This document shows positions 1 to 8,392 of a stretch of 64,000 bases of DNA, in pieces. The position numbers and the translations under genes are program-made. Below the pieces are notes generated by a model that was not told where the DNA came from, ran no database searches, and saw nothing but the letters and a program-made list of their open reading frames with translations. Source of the DNA: an uncultured Flavobacteriaceae bacterium. Its GTDB lineage: Bacteria; Bacteroidota; Bacteroidia; Flavobacteriales; Flavobacteriaceae. Within the stretch, counting starts at the first letter, position 1; each line of letters starts with the position of its first letter. The DNA lies in NCBI GenBank assembly GCA_905182295.1, contig CAJJAZ010000005.1, forward strand, positions 207,704-271,703, read 5' to 3'.

Positions 1-1745
1 TCTCTCCAAGCCTCTGGATTAGTGGGAAAAGCTGCAGCCATGCTTGCGCTGGCTGCTCCGCTGCGCTCCCATCCGAAAGCAGCGTCATGGTCCTCTTGAA
101 AATAATCAGAAGATCCGTAGGTCTCAATTCCAGTAAGACTTAAAAGTTCTTTTTGATCGGTACCATCCCAACGGATAGAAACAAGCCCCTTACTACTACT
201 GTAAAGATAAATTCTATTGTCTACCTTAGTAAAATGGGGCATTTCTCGCCCTTTTGACTTGGCAATAAACTGGTTGCTCCCGCCTTGACCAGAGATCCAC
301 ATAAGGTCTTCAGTAGCGTTAGAAGCCATTGGACCTATAGCGTCTTTATACACTTGGTTACTACCTGCAAGAAAAACTATCTTATCATGAAGATAGGACC
401 ATCTAGGTTGGCTATAAATTCCTGCACTTTGGGTGAGCTTAACTACAGAGGTTCTTCTTCCCAAGCGGGCTTTATACAAATGCCCTTCAGATCCATTCCA
501 AGTGGTGAAAACAATTTGTGATCCATCTGGTGACCAAGCTGGTTGTGCTTCTGTAAAATCATGTGTGGTCACCCTTTTTGGTGTACCATATGGTAAATCC
601 ATTACATAAAGTCTGTTCAAGGCAGTAAAAGCCAATCTTTTTCCATCTGGTGAAGGCTTTGCATCCCTTATTTGAGAAGCCATAGCGGTGTCTGCATCTG
701 AGATAGGATATTTAAAATCCAATTGAGGACCTAATTCCAAATCTACCGAAGCCGTATATGAAATTTTAGAAGCTGTCTTATCTGATAGGGTAATTCTGTG
801 AATTTCACCACCGTAAGAAACAATTAATGCATTAGAATCTGGGGTAAAAGACATGGCTGGAAGTACCCCTAAAGGTGCTATAGATTCTTGCTCGTCTCTT
901 TGAACAGGATAGGCCAGCCAAGATTCTTCCCCTGTATTAAGGTCTCTCAATATTAAACCTGTTTGGTCCTCAAACCTAGTTCCATAGACCAACCATTTAC
1001 CATCTTTTGAAAGGGTTGGCGTAAATGCGGAACCGTACCTAGAAGTAATCACATCTGTTGTGCCATCTTCCATACTATAGGTCCCAACCTGGTATTGTGG
1101 TAATTGTGCATTGTAATTCCAAGCGCCATTTCTTTGCGAAAAGTAGAGTGTTTTACCGTCTGCACCAAAAAAAGGATCTATGGCTTTTAAACCCTTAGGC
1201 TCACTAATTAACGGAGCTCCACCACCCCCATCTCTATGATACAAATGTAATTTTATGTTTCTTCTGCCTTTAGCACCTACCAAATAATCACCATCTGGTG
1301 ACCAGGCCACTGAAAAGAAGTTGTTTTTTTGTTCTTTAGAAATTTGGGTGTCTTCTTTAGCGCTAAGGTCCATCACCCAGATATTATCCGAACCGCTCTT
1401 GTCTGAGATATAGGCCAAAGATTTTCCATCTGGACTAAACCTTGGATGAACCTCGTAAGCCAATCCATGGGTGATTGCAGTAGCATTACCTCCTGTAATA
1501 GGCATGGTGTATAAATCCCCCATAAGATCGAAAACTATGGTCTGACCATCCGGGCTTACATCTAAAGAAGTCCAGGTACCTTTTTCGGTTGTGAAGGCTA
1601 TAGATCTAGATGGTTCCAAGGGCAATTCCTTTGTAGCTTTTTTAATACTATCAGAAGCCTTAGTCGTGCTAGTGTCTTGTGCACTAGCATTCAGGCAAAA
1701 TAAGCCCACTAAGCAGGACAAGGACAATTTTAAATTAATTTTCAT
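1..1745 (-). CDS. Secreted amidohydrolase-type protein with PD40/TolB-like repeats (3' end outside window)
   Basis: The frame is open from an ATG at 1745 down to the window edge, giving at least 581 residues. It opens with a Sec signal peptide ending in NASA-QD. The visible part is almost all beta-propeller: SPDG motifs recur (LDVSPDGQ, PRFSPDGK, AWSPDGD, KPSPDGK, AWSPDGS), each following an aromatic strand, as in TolB/PD40 repeats. The opening FTTEKGTW...LDVSPDG...FDLMGDLYTMPITGG matches the N-terminal part of the large flavobacterial amidohydrolases of roughly 1,000 residues, whose metal-dependent hydrolase domain comes later and is not in view. Tricorn-like peptidases share the propeller, so the enzyme class is inferred. 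It is preceded by a terminator at 1816-1840 and therefore probably has its own promoter in 1746-1815. Confidence 0.75.
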   Translation of the reverse strand, partial: MKINLKLSLSCLVGLFCLNASAQDTSTTKASDSIKKATKELPLEPSRSIAFTTEKGTWTSLDVSPDGQTIVFDLMGDLYTMPITGGNATAITHGLAYEVHPRFSPDGKSLAYISDKSGSDNIWVMDLSAKEDTQISKEQKNNFFSVAWSPDGDYLVGAKGRRNIKLHLYHRDGGGGAPLISEPKGLKAIDPFFGADGKTLYFSQRNGAWNYNAQLPQYQVGTYSMEDGTTDVITSRYGSAFTPTLSKDGKWLVYGTRFEDQTGLILRDLNTGEESWLAYPVQRDEQESIAPLGVLPAMSFTPDSNALIVSYGGEIHRITLSDKTASKISYTASVDLELGPQLDFKYPISDADTAMASQIRDAKPSPDGKRLAFTALNRLYVMDLPYGTPKRVTTHDFTEAQPAWSPDGSQIVFTTWNGSEGHLYKARLGRRTSVVKLTQSAGIYSQPRWSYLHDKIVFLAGSNQVYKDAIGPMASNATEDLMWISGQGGSNQFIAKSKGREMPHFTKVDNRIYLYSSSKGLVSIRWDGTDQKELLSLTGIETYGSSDYFQEDHDAAFGWERSGAASASMAAAFPTNPEAWR

Positions 1746-1815
1746 CTGTTTGATTTTTTAGATACATAAATATAAGAGAATATTCCTTTTAAAACGAAGA
1801 AATTATAGTGTATAA

Positions 1816-1840
1816 AAAAGCCCGCTACGAGCGGGCTTTT
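1816..1840 (-). terminator. Intrinsic terminator after the DUF5606 gene
   Basis: Perfect 10-bp stem AAAAGCCCGC / GCGGGCTTTT with a 5-base loop. It lies 34 bp past the stop codon of the DUF5606 gene and ahead of the amidohydrolase gene, both on the minus strand, so it should end the ruvX-def-DUF5606 transcript. The T run sits inside the stem arm on either strand. Confidence 0.8.
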
Positions 1841-1874
1841 GACATATAATGAAAGGACTAAGGCCTTTATTGTA

Positions 1875-2426
1875 TTACTTTTTTACAGCTGCTTTTGATG
1901 TTTTTCCACCACCTTTTGCTGCTGAAGAAGCTTTTGATTTGGTGTTTTTTGCTGATGGTTTAGCTGCCTTAGGTGCCGCATTAGAAGCCAAAGCTTTTAC
2001 TGCTGGCTTGGCAGATTTCTCAGATGCCTCTGTAGGTTCAGAAAAATCTAACAAATCGTTGGCCTGAAGAATATTATACCACTGAATGACTTTTTTAATG
2101 TCAGAAGCATAAACGCGATCTTCATCATAATGAGGAAGCACTTCAAAAAAGTAAGCCTCAAGGTCTAATTTATCTGCTTTGTGAGAAATACTTGTTTTTT
2201 CACCCCTTTCTTTAGCGGCTATTTTCTTAAACACCTCTAAAAGAGGCATTTCTTCTTGTAAGGTGTAAATGGCAATTTCAGAAAGAACGCTGACGTTACT
2301 TTTTAAATTAACCGTTATTTTCTTACCGTCTAATAAAGAAACAGCAACAAATCCAGCTCTAGTCTGGGTAACCATTTGGTACAAACCTGGCTTGGTGGCA
2401 ATCGATAAAATTTTATCTAAACTCAT
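1875..2426 (-). CDS. DUF5606 domain-containing protein with Lys/Ala-rich tail
   Basis: The protein has 183 residues. The first 130 or so form a conserved globular region (start MSLDKILSI, with GLYQMVTQTRAGFVAVSLLDGK) typical of the DUF5606 family found across Flavobacteriia, whose function is unknown. From about residue 135 the chain becomes a low-complexity tail of Lys, Ala, Ser and Pro, resembling the histone H1-like tails of some nucleic-acid-binding proteins; I infer only that the tail may bind nucleic acid or another polyanion. It follows def on the same strand after 54 bp and is closed by the hairpin at 1816-1840, so it is probably the last gene of the ruvX-def transcript. A weak -7-like CATATTTG precedes it, so an internal promoter is possible. 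Confidence 0.8.
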   Translation of the reverse strand: MSLDKILSIATKPGLYQMVTQTRAGFVAVSLLDGKKITVNLKSNVSVLSEIAIYTLQEEMPLLEVFKKIAAKERGEKTSISHKADKLDLEAYFFEVLPHYDEDRVYASDIKKVIQWYNILQANDLLDFSEPTEASEKSAKPAVKALASNAAPKAAKPSAKNTKSKASSAAKGGGKTSKAAVKK

Positions 2427-2480
2427 GATCTTCTTAAAATTTGGGCAAATATGAAACTTTTAAAGCATATATAAAATGGT

Positions 2481-3071
2481 TTAACGTCCTTTTTTCATTT
2501 CTGGAAATCGCATGCGGTACTCTGTACTGATTTTCCCTTTAGAAATATTAGACAGACGACTCTTTAAAATCCGCTTCTTAAGGGAACTTAACTTGTCCGT
2601 AAACAAGATACCTTCAATATGATCATATTCGTGTTGTATTACCCTAGCAACCAATCCTTCGAAAGTTTTGGTGTGTGTCTTAAAGGTCTCATCTTGATAG
2701 GTAATGGCTATTTTTGGCTTTCTAAGTACGTCTTCACGTACGTCTGGAATACTGAGACAACCTTCATTAAAAAACCATTCCTCTCCTATTTCTTCAGTGA
2801 TTGTTGCATTTATAAATACCGCTTTAAAATCCTTTAAAGCGGCCTGTTCCGCTGCAGTCAAGTCTTCGTCGTCTGCAAAAGGAGTGGCATCTATCACAAA
2901 TAACCTGATAGACAATCCTATTTGAGGAGCCGCCAAACCAACACCATGAGCGTGGTACATGGTTTCCCACATATTTTCAATGAGTGATTCAAGATTTGGA
3001 TAGTCTGCAGCAATGGCATTGGCTACTTTTTTTAATACGGGATCTCCGTAGGCTACAATGGGTAAAATCAT
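2481..3071 (-). CDS. def: Peptide deformylase
   Basis: This enzyme removes the formyl group from the initiator methionine of new proteins, a cytoplasmic metallo-hydrolase reaction coupled to translation. All three family motifs are present: GVGLAAPQIG near residue 43, EGCLSIP near 112 (Cys metal ligand), and QHEYDHIEG near 150 (the two His ligands and catalytic Glu). At 196 residues it is a little longer than the commonest bacterial forms, as usual in Bacteroidota, owing to an acidic insert (FADDEDLTAAEQAALKDF) before motif II. Its start codon overlaps the ruvX stop by 4 bp, an ATGA-type overlap indicating translational coupling. Confidence 0.97.
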   Translation of the reverse strand: MILPIVAYGDPVLKKVANAIAADYPNLESLIENMWETMYHAHGVGLAAPQIGLSIRLFVIDATPFADDEDLTAAEQAALKDFKAVFINATITEEIGEEWFFNEGCLSIPDVREDVLRKPKIAITYQDETFKTHTKTFEGLVARVIQHEYDHIEGILFTDKLSSLKKRILKSRLSNISKGKISTEYRMRFPEMKKGR

Positions 3072-3481
3072 GATATTCTATTTAAATATGCTTGTAAAAT
3101 TAAGGTGGCACTAATTTGGTCTACACGACCCTTTTCTTGTCTTTTCTTTTTTTTCATTCCACCTACGATCATAGCCTGAACAGCCATTTTAGAGGTAAAA
3201 CGTTCATCTTGTCTCGCAATCTCTATGCCAGGAAATTCAGCTTTTAAGGTCAAAATAAATGACCCAATAGCCGCTTCAGATTCAGAAGGGGTATTGTCCA
3301 TTTGTTTGGGTTCCCCCAATACAATGGTGCTCACAGGTTCTGTAACCATATAAGATTTCAAAAAAGAAATGAGGTCTGGGGTAAGTACCGTATCTAAACC
3401 AGAAGCAATAATTTGCATGGGGTCTGTTACAGCCACTCCAGTTCTTTTGGTTCCAAAGTCTAAGGCTATTATTCGCTTCAA
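3068..3481 (-). CDS. ruvX: Putative pre-16S rRNA nuclease / Holliday junction resolvase, YqgF type
   Basis: A 137-residue protein of the YqgF/RuvX family, with an RNase H-like fold. It opens IIALDFGTKRTGVAV, where the first Asp of the active site sits on strand 1, and carries GEPKQMDNTPSE in the middle and the second acidic patch DERFTS followed later by DQISA. The family is linked to maturation of the 16S rRNA 5' end and was earlier proposed as a Holliday junction resolvase. The only usable start is TTG (codons TTG AAG CGA ATA); a stop lies upstream with no ATG between. The -7 element at 3495-3502 is so close that the leader should be only a few bases long. It overlaps def by 4 bp. Confidence 0.92.
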   Translation of the reverse strand: MKRIIALDFGTKRTGVAVTDPMQIIASGLDTVLTPDLISFLKSYMVTEPVSTIVLGEPKQMDNTPSESEAAIGSFILTLKAEFPGIEIARQDERFTSKMAVQAMIVGGMKKKKRQEKGRVDQISATLILQAYLNRIS

Positions 3482-3494
3482 GGTGTTTTTTTGC

Positions 3495-3502
3495 CAAAAA
3501 TA
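3495..3502 (-). promoter_or_regulatory. Promoter -7 element for ruvX-def-DUF5606
   Basis: Read on the minus strand this is TATTTTTG, matching the Bacteroidota primary-sigma -7 consensus TAnnTTTG. No clear -33 TTTG at the usual spacing. Its end lies 13 bp from the TTG start of ruvX, so the transcript would be nearly leaderless. Confidence 0.5.
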
Positions 3503-3626
3503 ACCCTAATTATTGTAATGCCCTTAATTAAGCCCTTTTTTAACAAGAAAAGTAAGTGGATTTTACCCAAATAAAAACAAAAATGTGATACCTATAAAAA
3601 AAAAGACCCTTCTGAAAATGGAAACT

Positions 3627-3634
3627 TATATTTG
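3627..3634 (+). promoter_or_regulatory. Promoter -7 element for dapD
   Basis: TATATTTG, an exact match to TAnnTTTG, ending 19 bp before the ATG at 3654. It lies inside the longer in-frame extension of dapD that starts at 3585, which argues that the extension is not translated. The -33 region (TCTG) is weak. Confidence 0.65.
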
Positions 3635-3653
3635 CATTTCAAATAAAAGAATC

Positions 3654-4469
3654 ATGACAGATTATAGACCTATTATTGAAGCTGCTTGGGAAGACAGGAG
3701 TTTATTAGAACAAGCAGAAACCCAAGATGCTATTAGAGCCGTAATTAATCAAATAGACGCTGGAGAGTTGAGATGTGCTGCTCCTTCAGAAGCGGGCTGG
3801 ATCATTAATGAGTGGGTAAAAAAAGCCGTTGTATTATATTTCCCTATCCAAAAAATGGAAACATTAGAAGCTGGTATTTTTGAATATCACGACAAGATGC
3901 CGCTCAAGCGCGGATACAAAGAAAAAGGAATTAGGGTAGTGCCTAATGCCGTGGCTAGACATGGAGCCTACATAGCTCCAGGAACTATACTCATGCCTTC
4001 CTATGTAAATATTGGCGCCTATGTAGACAGTGGCACTATGGTAGACACCTGGGCTACTGTGGGAAGTTGTGCCCAAATAGGAAAAAACGTTCACTTAAGT
4101 GGCGGCGTTGGAATTGGAGGCGTTTTAGAACCCCTTCAAGCCGCACCAGTCATTATTGAAGACAATGTATTTATAGGGTCTAGATGTATTGTCGTAGAAG
4201 GTGTTCGCATAGAAAAAGAAGCGGTATTGGGTGCCAATGTAGTGCTCACCGCCTCTACTAAAATTATCGATGTTACTGGAGACTCTCCTTTAGAGAGAAA
4301 AGGATTGGTTCCTGCTAGATCTGTTGTCATTCCAGGAAGTTACACTAAGGAATTCGCTGCAGGTTCTTTTCAAGTACCCTGTGCACTTATCATCGGTACT
4401 AGAAAAGAGAGTACAGACAAGAAAACTTCTTTAAACGACGCCCTGAGAACCTATGATGTAGCCGTATAG
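3654..4469 (+). CDS. dapD: 2,3,4,5-tetrahydropyridine-2,6-dicarboxylate N-succinyltransferase
   Basis: DapD transfers succinyl from succinyl-CoA to tetrahydrodipicolinate in the succinylase branch of diaminopimelate and lysine synthesis, acting as a cytoplasmic trimer. From the ATG at 3654 it has 271 residues (MTDYRPIIEAAWEDRS), the usual family length. The second half is a left-handed parallel beta-helix of hexapeptide repeats (IAPGTILMPSYVNIGAYVDS, then IEDNVFIGSRCIVVEGV), and GVGIGGVLEPLQA is the family signature. An in-frame start at 3585 would add 23 residues, but it would place the -7 element at 3627 inside the coding region. lysA, which ends the same pathway, is at 19644. The short ORF remnant that follows is probably unrelated. 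Confidence 0.96.
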   Translation: MTDYRPIIEAAWEDRSLLEQAETQDAIRAVINQIDAGELRCAAPSEAGWIINEWVKKAVVLYFPIQKMETLEAGIFEYHDKMPLKRGYKEKGIRVVPNAVARHGAYIAPGTILMPSYVNIGAYVDSGTMVDTWATVGSCAQIGKNVHLSGGVGIGGVLEPLQAAPVIIEDNVFIGSRCIVVEGVRIEKEAVLGANVVLTASTKIIDVTGDSPLERKGLVPARSVVIPGSYTKEFAAGSFQVPCALIIGTRKESTDKKTSLNDALRTYDVAV

Positions 4470-4509
4470 CAAACAGTTCATCAGAAAAAAGAGACCGTTT
4501 ATCTAGTGA

Positions 4510-4665
4510 ACTTGTGCTCTCATAGCAAGAAGTGCTCAAAAGGAAATTCGAATAGATACCAACATCATAGATGCAAGAGACCAACCCCTTTTAACAGACT
4601 TTCTAAGAACACAGCAAGATAAATGGGTAAACGCTATGCCTTATGCTGAATCCCAAAAGGCGTAA
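4510..4665 (+). pseudogene. Start-less ORF fragment, possible gene remnant
   Basis: After a TGA at 4507-4509 the frame is open for 51 codons to a TAA at 4663-4665, with no ATG near its beginning. The composition is protein-like: ALIARSAQKEIRIDT, then ARDQPLLTDFLRTQQDKW. It reads as the C-terminal part of a soluble protein rather than random AT-rich DNA. Its last ten codons overlap the end of the convergent glycosyltransferase gene, so that part may be coincidental. I do not recognise the family. It may be the remaining 3' end of a deleted gene. Confidence 0.3.
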
Positions 4666-5461
4666 AACAAAGTTTTTCTTCCTTTACGCGCTTCCTAATC
4701 GACCTATTTTTATTTATAGATTCTTGGTTCTTATACCCCCTTTTGTGGTCTAAATGAACTACTACAGCACTGTATCTTAGCTGTTTAGATTTTAATCCTA
4801 GATTAAATAATCGCTCCCCCAATTCACGGTCTTGTCCCCCGTACTGCATGCGTTCGTCAAAGCCATTTACTTTTAAAATATCCGCTTTAAAACCAGAAGC
4901 ATTATGACCATTCCAACTGGCATTAGTAGGCGTAACCTTATTTAAGAAATAAGCTAGGAAGCCTTTAGCCGAGAGTTTATTGTTCTTAAAGGAACTTTTT
5001 AAACCTAGTTTTTTTAACCAAGAGACATTAAAACAATTTTCCTCCTCAATGTCTTTCTTAGTGATTGCCTTTGAAATATCCATGGGCAGCATGAAATAGC
5101 CGCCAGATAAAAAATAACCTGGTTCCATATGGGCCGCATGAACAGATAGAAAATCTTTACGAGGAATACAATCCCCATCTGTCATAACTGTATAATCACC
5201 CTGAGAAGCGACCACCGCTTTATTCAAAATTTTAGATTTCTGAAAACCGGCATCTTGCTGCCATACATGTACAATTGGGTAGGAAACCACAGAAGCCATG
5301 CGATCTATTAAATCTTTTGTTGCTTGTCTGGATCCGTCGTCTGCAATGACCAATTCAAAATCTTTAAAATCCTGATATTGGAATCCATAAAGCACTTTTT
5401 CTAACCATGCTTCCGCATTATAAGTACTCAATACAACAGAAATAGACGGTTTTTTAGACAT
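4634..5461 (-). CDS. Glycosyltransferase family 2, GT-A fold, with galactosyltransferase-like C-terminal region
   Basis: A 275-residue enzyme expected to transfer a sugar from a nucleotide-sugar donor onto a surface glycan. The N-terminal half shows the GT2 signature: ISVVLSTYNAEAWLEKVL, then ADDGS near residue 41 and MTDGDCIPRKDF near 94, which carries the DxD-type metal-binding motif. The C-terminal half has GFDERMQYGGQDRELGERL, the Glyco_transf_7C-like acceptor-side motif seen in chondroitin-polymerase-type GT2 enzymes. No membrane segment or signal peptide is visible, so it is probably cytoplasmic or loosely membrane-associated. It is transcribed divergently from a second glycosyltransferase 98 bp away. 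Donor and acceptor cannot be told from sequence. Confidence 0.88.
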   Translation of the reverse strand: MSKKPSISVVLSTYNAEAWLEKVLYGFQYQDFKDFELVIADDGSRQATKDLIDRMASVVSYPIVHVWQQDAGFQKSKILNKAVVASQGDYTVMTDGDCIPRKDFLSVHAAHMEPGYFLSGGYFMLPMDISKAITKKDIEEENCFNVSWLKKLGLKSSFKNNKLSAKGFLAYFLNKVTPTNASWNGHNASGFKADILKVNGFDERMQYGGQDRELGERLFNLGLKSKQLRYSAVVVHLDHKRGYKNQESINKNRSIRKRVKEEKLCFTPFGIQHKA

Positions 5462-5479
5462 GAATCACAATTTAAAGAC

Positions 5480-5487
5480 CAAAAATA
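5480..5487 (-). promoter_or_regulatory. Promoter -7 element for the 4634-5461 glycosyltransferase
   Basis: On the minus strand TATTTTTG, a TAnnTTTG match, 18 bp ahead of the ATG at 5461. The -33 box is not clear. Confidence 0.45.
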
Positions 5488-5559
5488 TAAAACTCTGAGG
5501 GCATATGGTTATTTTTACCCACTCAAAGTGATTTCACCCACCCAAAACATCACTATTTA

Positions 5560-6378
5560 ATGAAAGTAAAAGAAATACCCCTATCCATCTACCAATCTTG
5601 TTATTTGGCCTTACAGCCAAAACGAAGCCTGGAGAATAAGGATAAAAAGTGTGTAGCTGTGGTGGTGTCTCTAACGACTATACCTTCTAGGGTACACAGC
5701 ATACATCTGGTGATCAGAAGCTTATTAAAACAAACAGTAAGACCTACTAAAATTGTACTTTGGGTGCATAAAGATTTAGAAAAAAAACTTCCGAAGAAGC
5801 TCAACAAACTTCGCTCTGCTATTTTTGAAATACGTCCTACAGAAGGACATTCCTCCCATAGAAAATTAATTCATTCTTTAAAGGCATTTCCAGATTTACC
5901 AATTGTTACTTGTGACGACGACCTTTTGTACCCAAAAGATTGGTTGGAAAAATTATCGGTACATGCCCAAAAACATCCCCATAAAATCATTGCCAATCAA
6001 ACCCGTTATATTAGATACCAGGAGAATGGCGCTATAAAGCCATACAAGCAATGGACCTACCCTTCAACAGAAAAAGATCCAATGGCTATTATTGCCATTG
6101 GTGCCGGGGGCGTTTGGTATCCCATTAATGCTTTAAATGAACAAGTAAACCATACAGAACTTTTTATGGAATTGGCCCCTAGAGCAGACGATCTTTGGTT
6201 TAAAGCCATGGCTATTTTAAACAACACCCCCACCATTACGCCAAAAAACAAAAGCCGTACACCCATTCCAATTATTGGTTCACAAAAAGTAGCCCTAAAA
6301 AAAACCAATATTGGTGCAGACAAAAATAGGGTACAATGGCAAGCGCTGGTGGATCATTTTAACTTTAAAACACACTAA
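5560..6378 (+). CDS. Glycosyltransferase, GT-A/GT2-like
   Basis: This 272-residue protein has a GT-A-like arrangement. VVVSLTTIPSRVHSIHLVIRSLLKQ is followed by KIVLWVHKDLEK, and VTCDDDLLYPKDWLEKL near residue 120 supplies the acidic metal/nucleotide-sugar motif. The pattern SLTTIPxR...LLxQ...CDDDxxYP is shared by many flavobacterial proteins annotated only as glycosyltransferase. No transmembrane segment is apparent. It is first in a tightly packed plus-strand run: the next gene starts 11 bp after its stop. Pairing with the divergent GT2 gene suggests both act on the same cell-surface polysaccharide, which is inference. Confidence 0.78.
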   Translation: MKVKEIPLSIYQSCYLALQPKRSLENKDKKCVAVVVSLTTIPSRVHSIHLVIRSLLKQTVRPTKIVLWVHKDLEKKLPKKLNKLRSAIFEIRPTEGHSSHRKLIHSLKAFPDLPIVTCDDDLLYPKDWLEKLSVHAQKHPHKIIANQTRYIRYQENGAIKPYKQWTYPSTEKDPMAIIAIGAGGVWYPINALNEQVNHTELFMELAPRADDLWFKAMAILNNTPTITPKNKSRTPIPIIGSQKVALKKTNIGADKNRVQWQALVDHFNFKTH

Positions 6379-6389
6379 TCCCAAACTTT

Positions 6390-6956
6390 ATGAGTTTTCA
6401 AGAAGCTTTAAAAAAATCTGCCGAAATACTTAAAGAGGGCGGTATTATTTTATATCCTACAGACACCGTCTGGGGTATAGGCTGCGATGCTAAAAATGAA
6501 GCAGCAGTGGAGAAAGTATTTGCACTCAAAAAAAGAGCCGACACCAAATCTATGTTGTGTTTGGTAGCTAATGTAGCCATGCTTGAAAGACACATAGCCC
6601 AAGTCCCGGAAGCTGCCTATGATATTATAGATTTGAGTGACAAGCCAACGACTATTATTTACGACGCACCCATAGGTATTTCTAAAAAGCTAATCGCACC
6701 AGACAACAGTTTGGGCATCAGGGTCGCTAAGGACAAGTTTTGCAGTTATTTATCTCAAAATATAAAAGGTCCTTTGGTTTCTACATCGGCCAATTTGGCC
6801 GGACAACCTACCCCTAAAAATTTTCAAGAAATCAGTCAAGAGATTTTAAAAGGTGTAGACTATATAGTACCTTTGGAGCCTGAAATTCACAACAATACTC
6901 CCTCTGCCATTATTAAGCTGTCTAACAGCGGTTTGGTCAAGGTGATTAGACCTTAA
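6390..6956 (+). CDS. tsaC: L-threonylcarbamoyladenylate synthase (Sua5/YciO/YrdC family)
   Basis: The enzyme makes threonylcarbamoyl-AMP from threonine, bicarbonate and ATP, the first step of t6A modification at position 37 of ANN-decoding tRNAs. The 188-residue chain covers a single YrdC domain: [14 protein letters not shown] near residue 22, the K-R-x-D/N patch in [12 protein letters not shown], and [16 protein letters not shown] near 129, which forms the nucleotide pocket. The additional C-terminal Sua5 domain is absent, so it is the short TsaC form. It is preceded 11 bp upstream by a glycosyltransferase and followed after 2 bp by the CCA-adding enzyme, grouping two tRNA-maturation genes in one operon. 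A YciO paralogue of unknown role is the main alternative. Confidence 0.88.
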   Translation: MSFQEALKKSAEILKEGGIILYPTDTVWGIGCDAKNEAAVEKVFALKKRADTKSMLCLVANVAMLERHIAQVPEAAYDIIDLSDKPTTIIYDAPIGISKKLIAPDNSLGIRVAKDKFCSYLSQNIKGPLVSTSANLAGQPTPKNFQEISQEILKGVDYIVPLEPEIHNNTPSAIIKLSNSGLVKVIRP

Positions 6957-6958
6957 AT

Positions 6959-8386
6959 ATGAGTCAAGAAAGGCATTTAGAAGCTTTAACGCATCCAATT
7001 TTTAACACATTGTCTGATTGTGCAGAAGCGTTAGGGTGTGAAGCCTATGTGATTGGCGGTTTTGTCAGGGACTATTTGCTAGAAAGAGGGAGCCCTAAAG
7101 ATATTGATGTAGTTGTTCTTGGAAGTGGAATTTCTTTGGCGAAAAAACTCTCTGAAGCATTACCCAATTCTCCCGAAGTCACCGTATTTAAGAATTATGG
7201 GACCGCTATGCTTAAGTACCAAGACTTGGTACTTGAATTTGTTGGCGCAAGAAAAGAAAGCTATACCCACGACAGTAGAAATCCTGTAGTAGAAAATGGC
7301 AGTCTAGAAGATGATCAAAACAGAAGAGATTTCACTATAAATGCCTTAGCCATTGGTCTTAATAAAGAAAATTATGGGGTTCTCGTGGACCCTTTCAACG
7401 GCTTAGACGCACTTAAAAACAAACGTATTGTTACGCCTCTTTCGCCGGGAATCACTTTTAGTGATGACCCCCTTAGAATGCTTAGAGCCATCCGGTTTTC
7501 AAGCCAATTGAATTTCACTATTGACGCAGAAGCACTAGAGGCCATTACAGCTCAAAGGGATAGAATTTCAATTATTTCTAAAGAGAGAATTGTAGATGAA
7601 ATTAATAAAATGATGTCCAGTCCTATGCCTATACTAGGATTTGAACTCATGCATAAAACAGGTTTACTCCCTTTAATTTTACCTGAGCTCTCTGCTTTAG
7701 AAGGCATTGAAGAAGTAGAAGGCCAAAAGCATAAAGACAACTTCTGGCATACGCTGGAGGTGGTCGATAATATTTCAAAAAACACAGAAAATGTTTGGCT
7801 CAGATGGGCTGCCCTTTTACACGATATTGGAAAAGCACCCACAAAGAGATTCGACAAAAAAATTGGATGGACCTTTCATGGTCACGAATTTATAGGATCA
7901 AAAATGGTCTATAAATTATTCAAACGCTTGCATATGCCTTTGAATGACAAAATGAAATACGTTCAGAAAATGGTACTCATGAGCTCCAGACCCATAGTTT
8001 TGGCAGAAGATTTTGTTACAGATGCAGCTGTGAGAAGGCTGGTCTTTGATGCAGGAGAACATGTAGAAGATCTCATGACCCTTTGTGAAGCAGATATTAC
8101 CACAAAGAATCCTTACAAAAAGAAAAAATATAAAAACAATTTCAAAATAGTCCGACAAAAAATTGAAGAGGTAGAAGCCAGAGACCACGTTCGTAATTTT
8201 CAACCACCGGTGAGTGGTGAAGAAATTATGAATACTTTTGGCTTAGAACCATCCAAGGAGATTGGCATGATTAAAGAGGCTATAAAAGAAGCTATTTTAG
8301 AGGGAGAAATACCCAATGAATACGAAGCAGCTTATGCATTTATGCTGACCAAAGGAAAACTATTGGGACTCACAAAAACCACTTAA
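6959..8386 (+). CDS. CCA tRNA nucleotidyltransferase with HD domain
   Basis: A class II nucleotidyltransferase of 475 residues that builds or repairs the 3' CCA end of tRNAs. The N-terminal catalytic core has [26 protein letters not shown], where the DxD (DID) holds the catalytic metals, followed by [13 protein letters not shown] and [16 protein letters not shown] helical RNA-binding region follows. Near residue 285 an HD phosphohydrolase domain begins ([16 protein letters not shown], then FHGHEF), as in the bacterial forms able to trim 2',3'-cyclic or phosphate ends. It lies 2 bp after tsaC and 6 bp before the heme A synthase gene. PcnB-type poly(A) polymerases share the core, but the HD domain favours the CCA enzyme. 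Confidence 0.92.
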   Translation: MSQERHLEALTHPIFNTLSDCAEALGCEAYVIGGFVRDYLLERGSPKDIDVVVLGSGISLAKKLSEALPNSPEVTVFKNYGTAMLKYQDLVLEFVGARKESYTHDSRNPVVENGSLEDDQNRRDFTINALAIGLNKENYGVLVDPFNGLDALKNKRIVTPLSPGITFSDDPLRMLRAIRFSSQLNFTIDAEALEAITAQRDRISIISKERIVDEINKMMSSPMPILGFELMHKTGLLPLILPELSALEGIEEVEGQKHKDNFWHTLEVVDNISKNTENVWLRWAALLHDIGKAPTKRFDKKIGWTFHGHEFIGSKMVYKLFKRLHMPLNDKMKYVQKMVLMSSRPIVLAEDFVTDAAVRRLVFDAGEHVEDLMTLCEADITTKNPYKKKKYKNNFKIVRQKIEEVEARDHVRNFQPPVSGEEIMNTFGLEPSKEIGMIKEAIKEAILEGEIPNEYEAAYAFMLTKGKLLGLTKTT

Positions 8387-8392
8387 ACTAAC

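Noticed and set aside
1849..2067. 72-codon frame on the plus strand over the DUF5606 gene
   Set aside because: It mirrors the Lys/Ala-rich tail on the opposite strand and has no homologous pattern.
3585..3653. Upstream extension of dapD from ATG 3585
   Set aside because: A perfect -7 (3627-3634) lies inside it and the 271-residue form from 3654 matches the family length.
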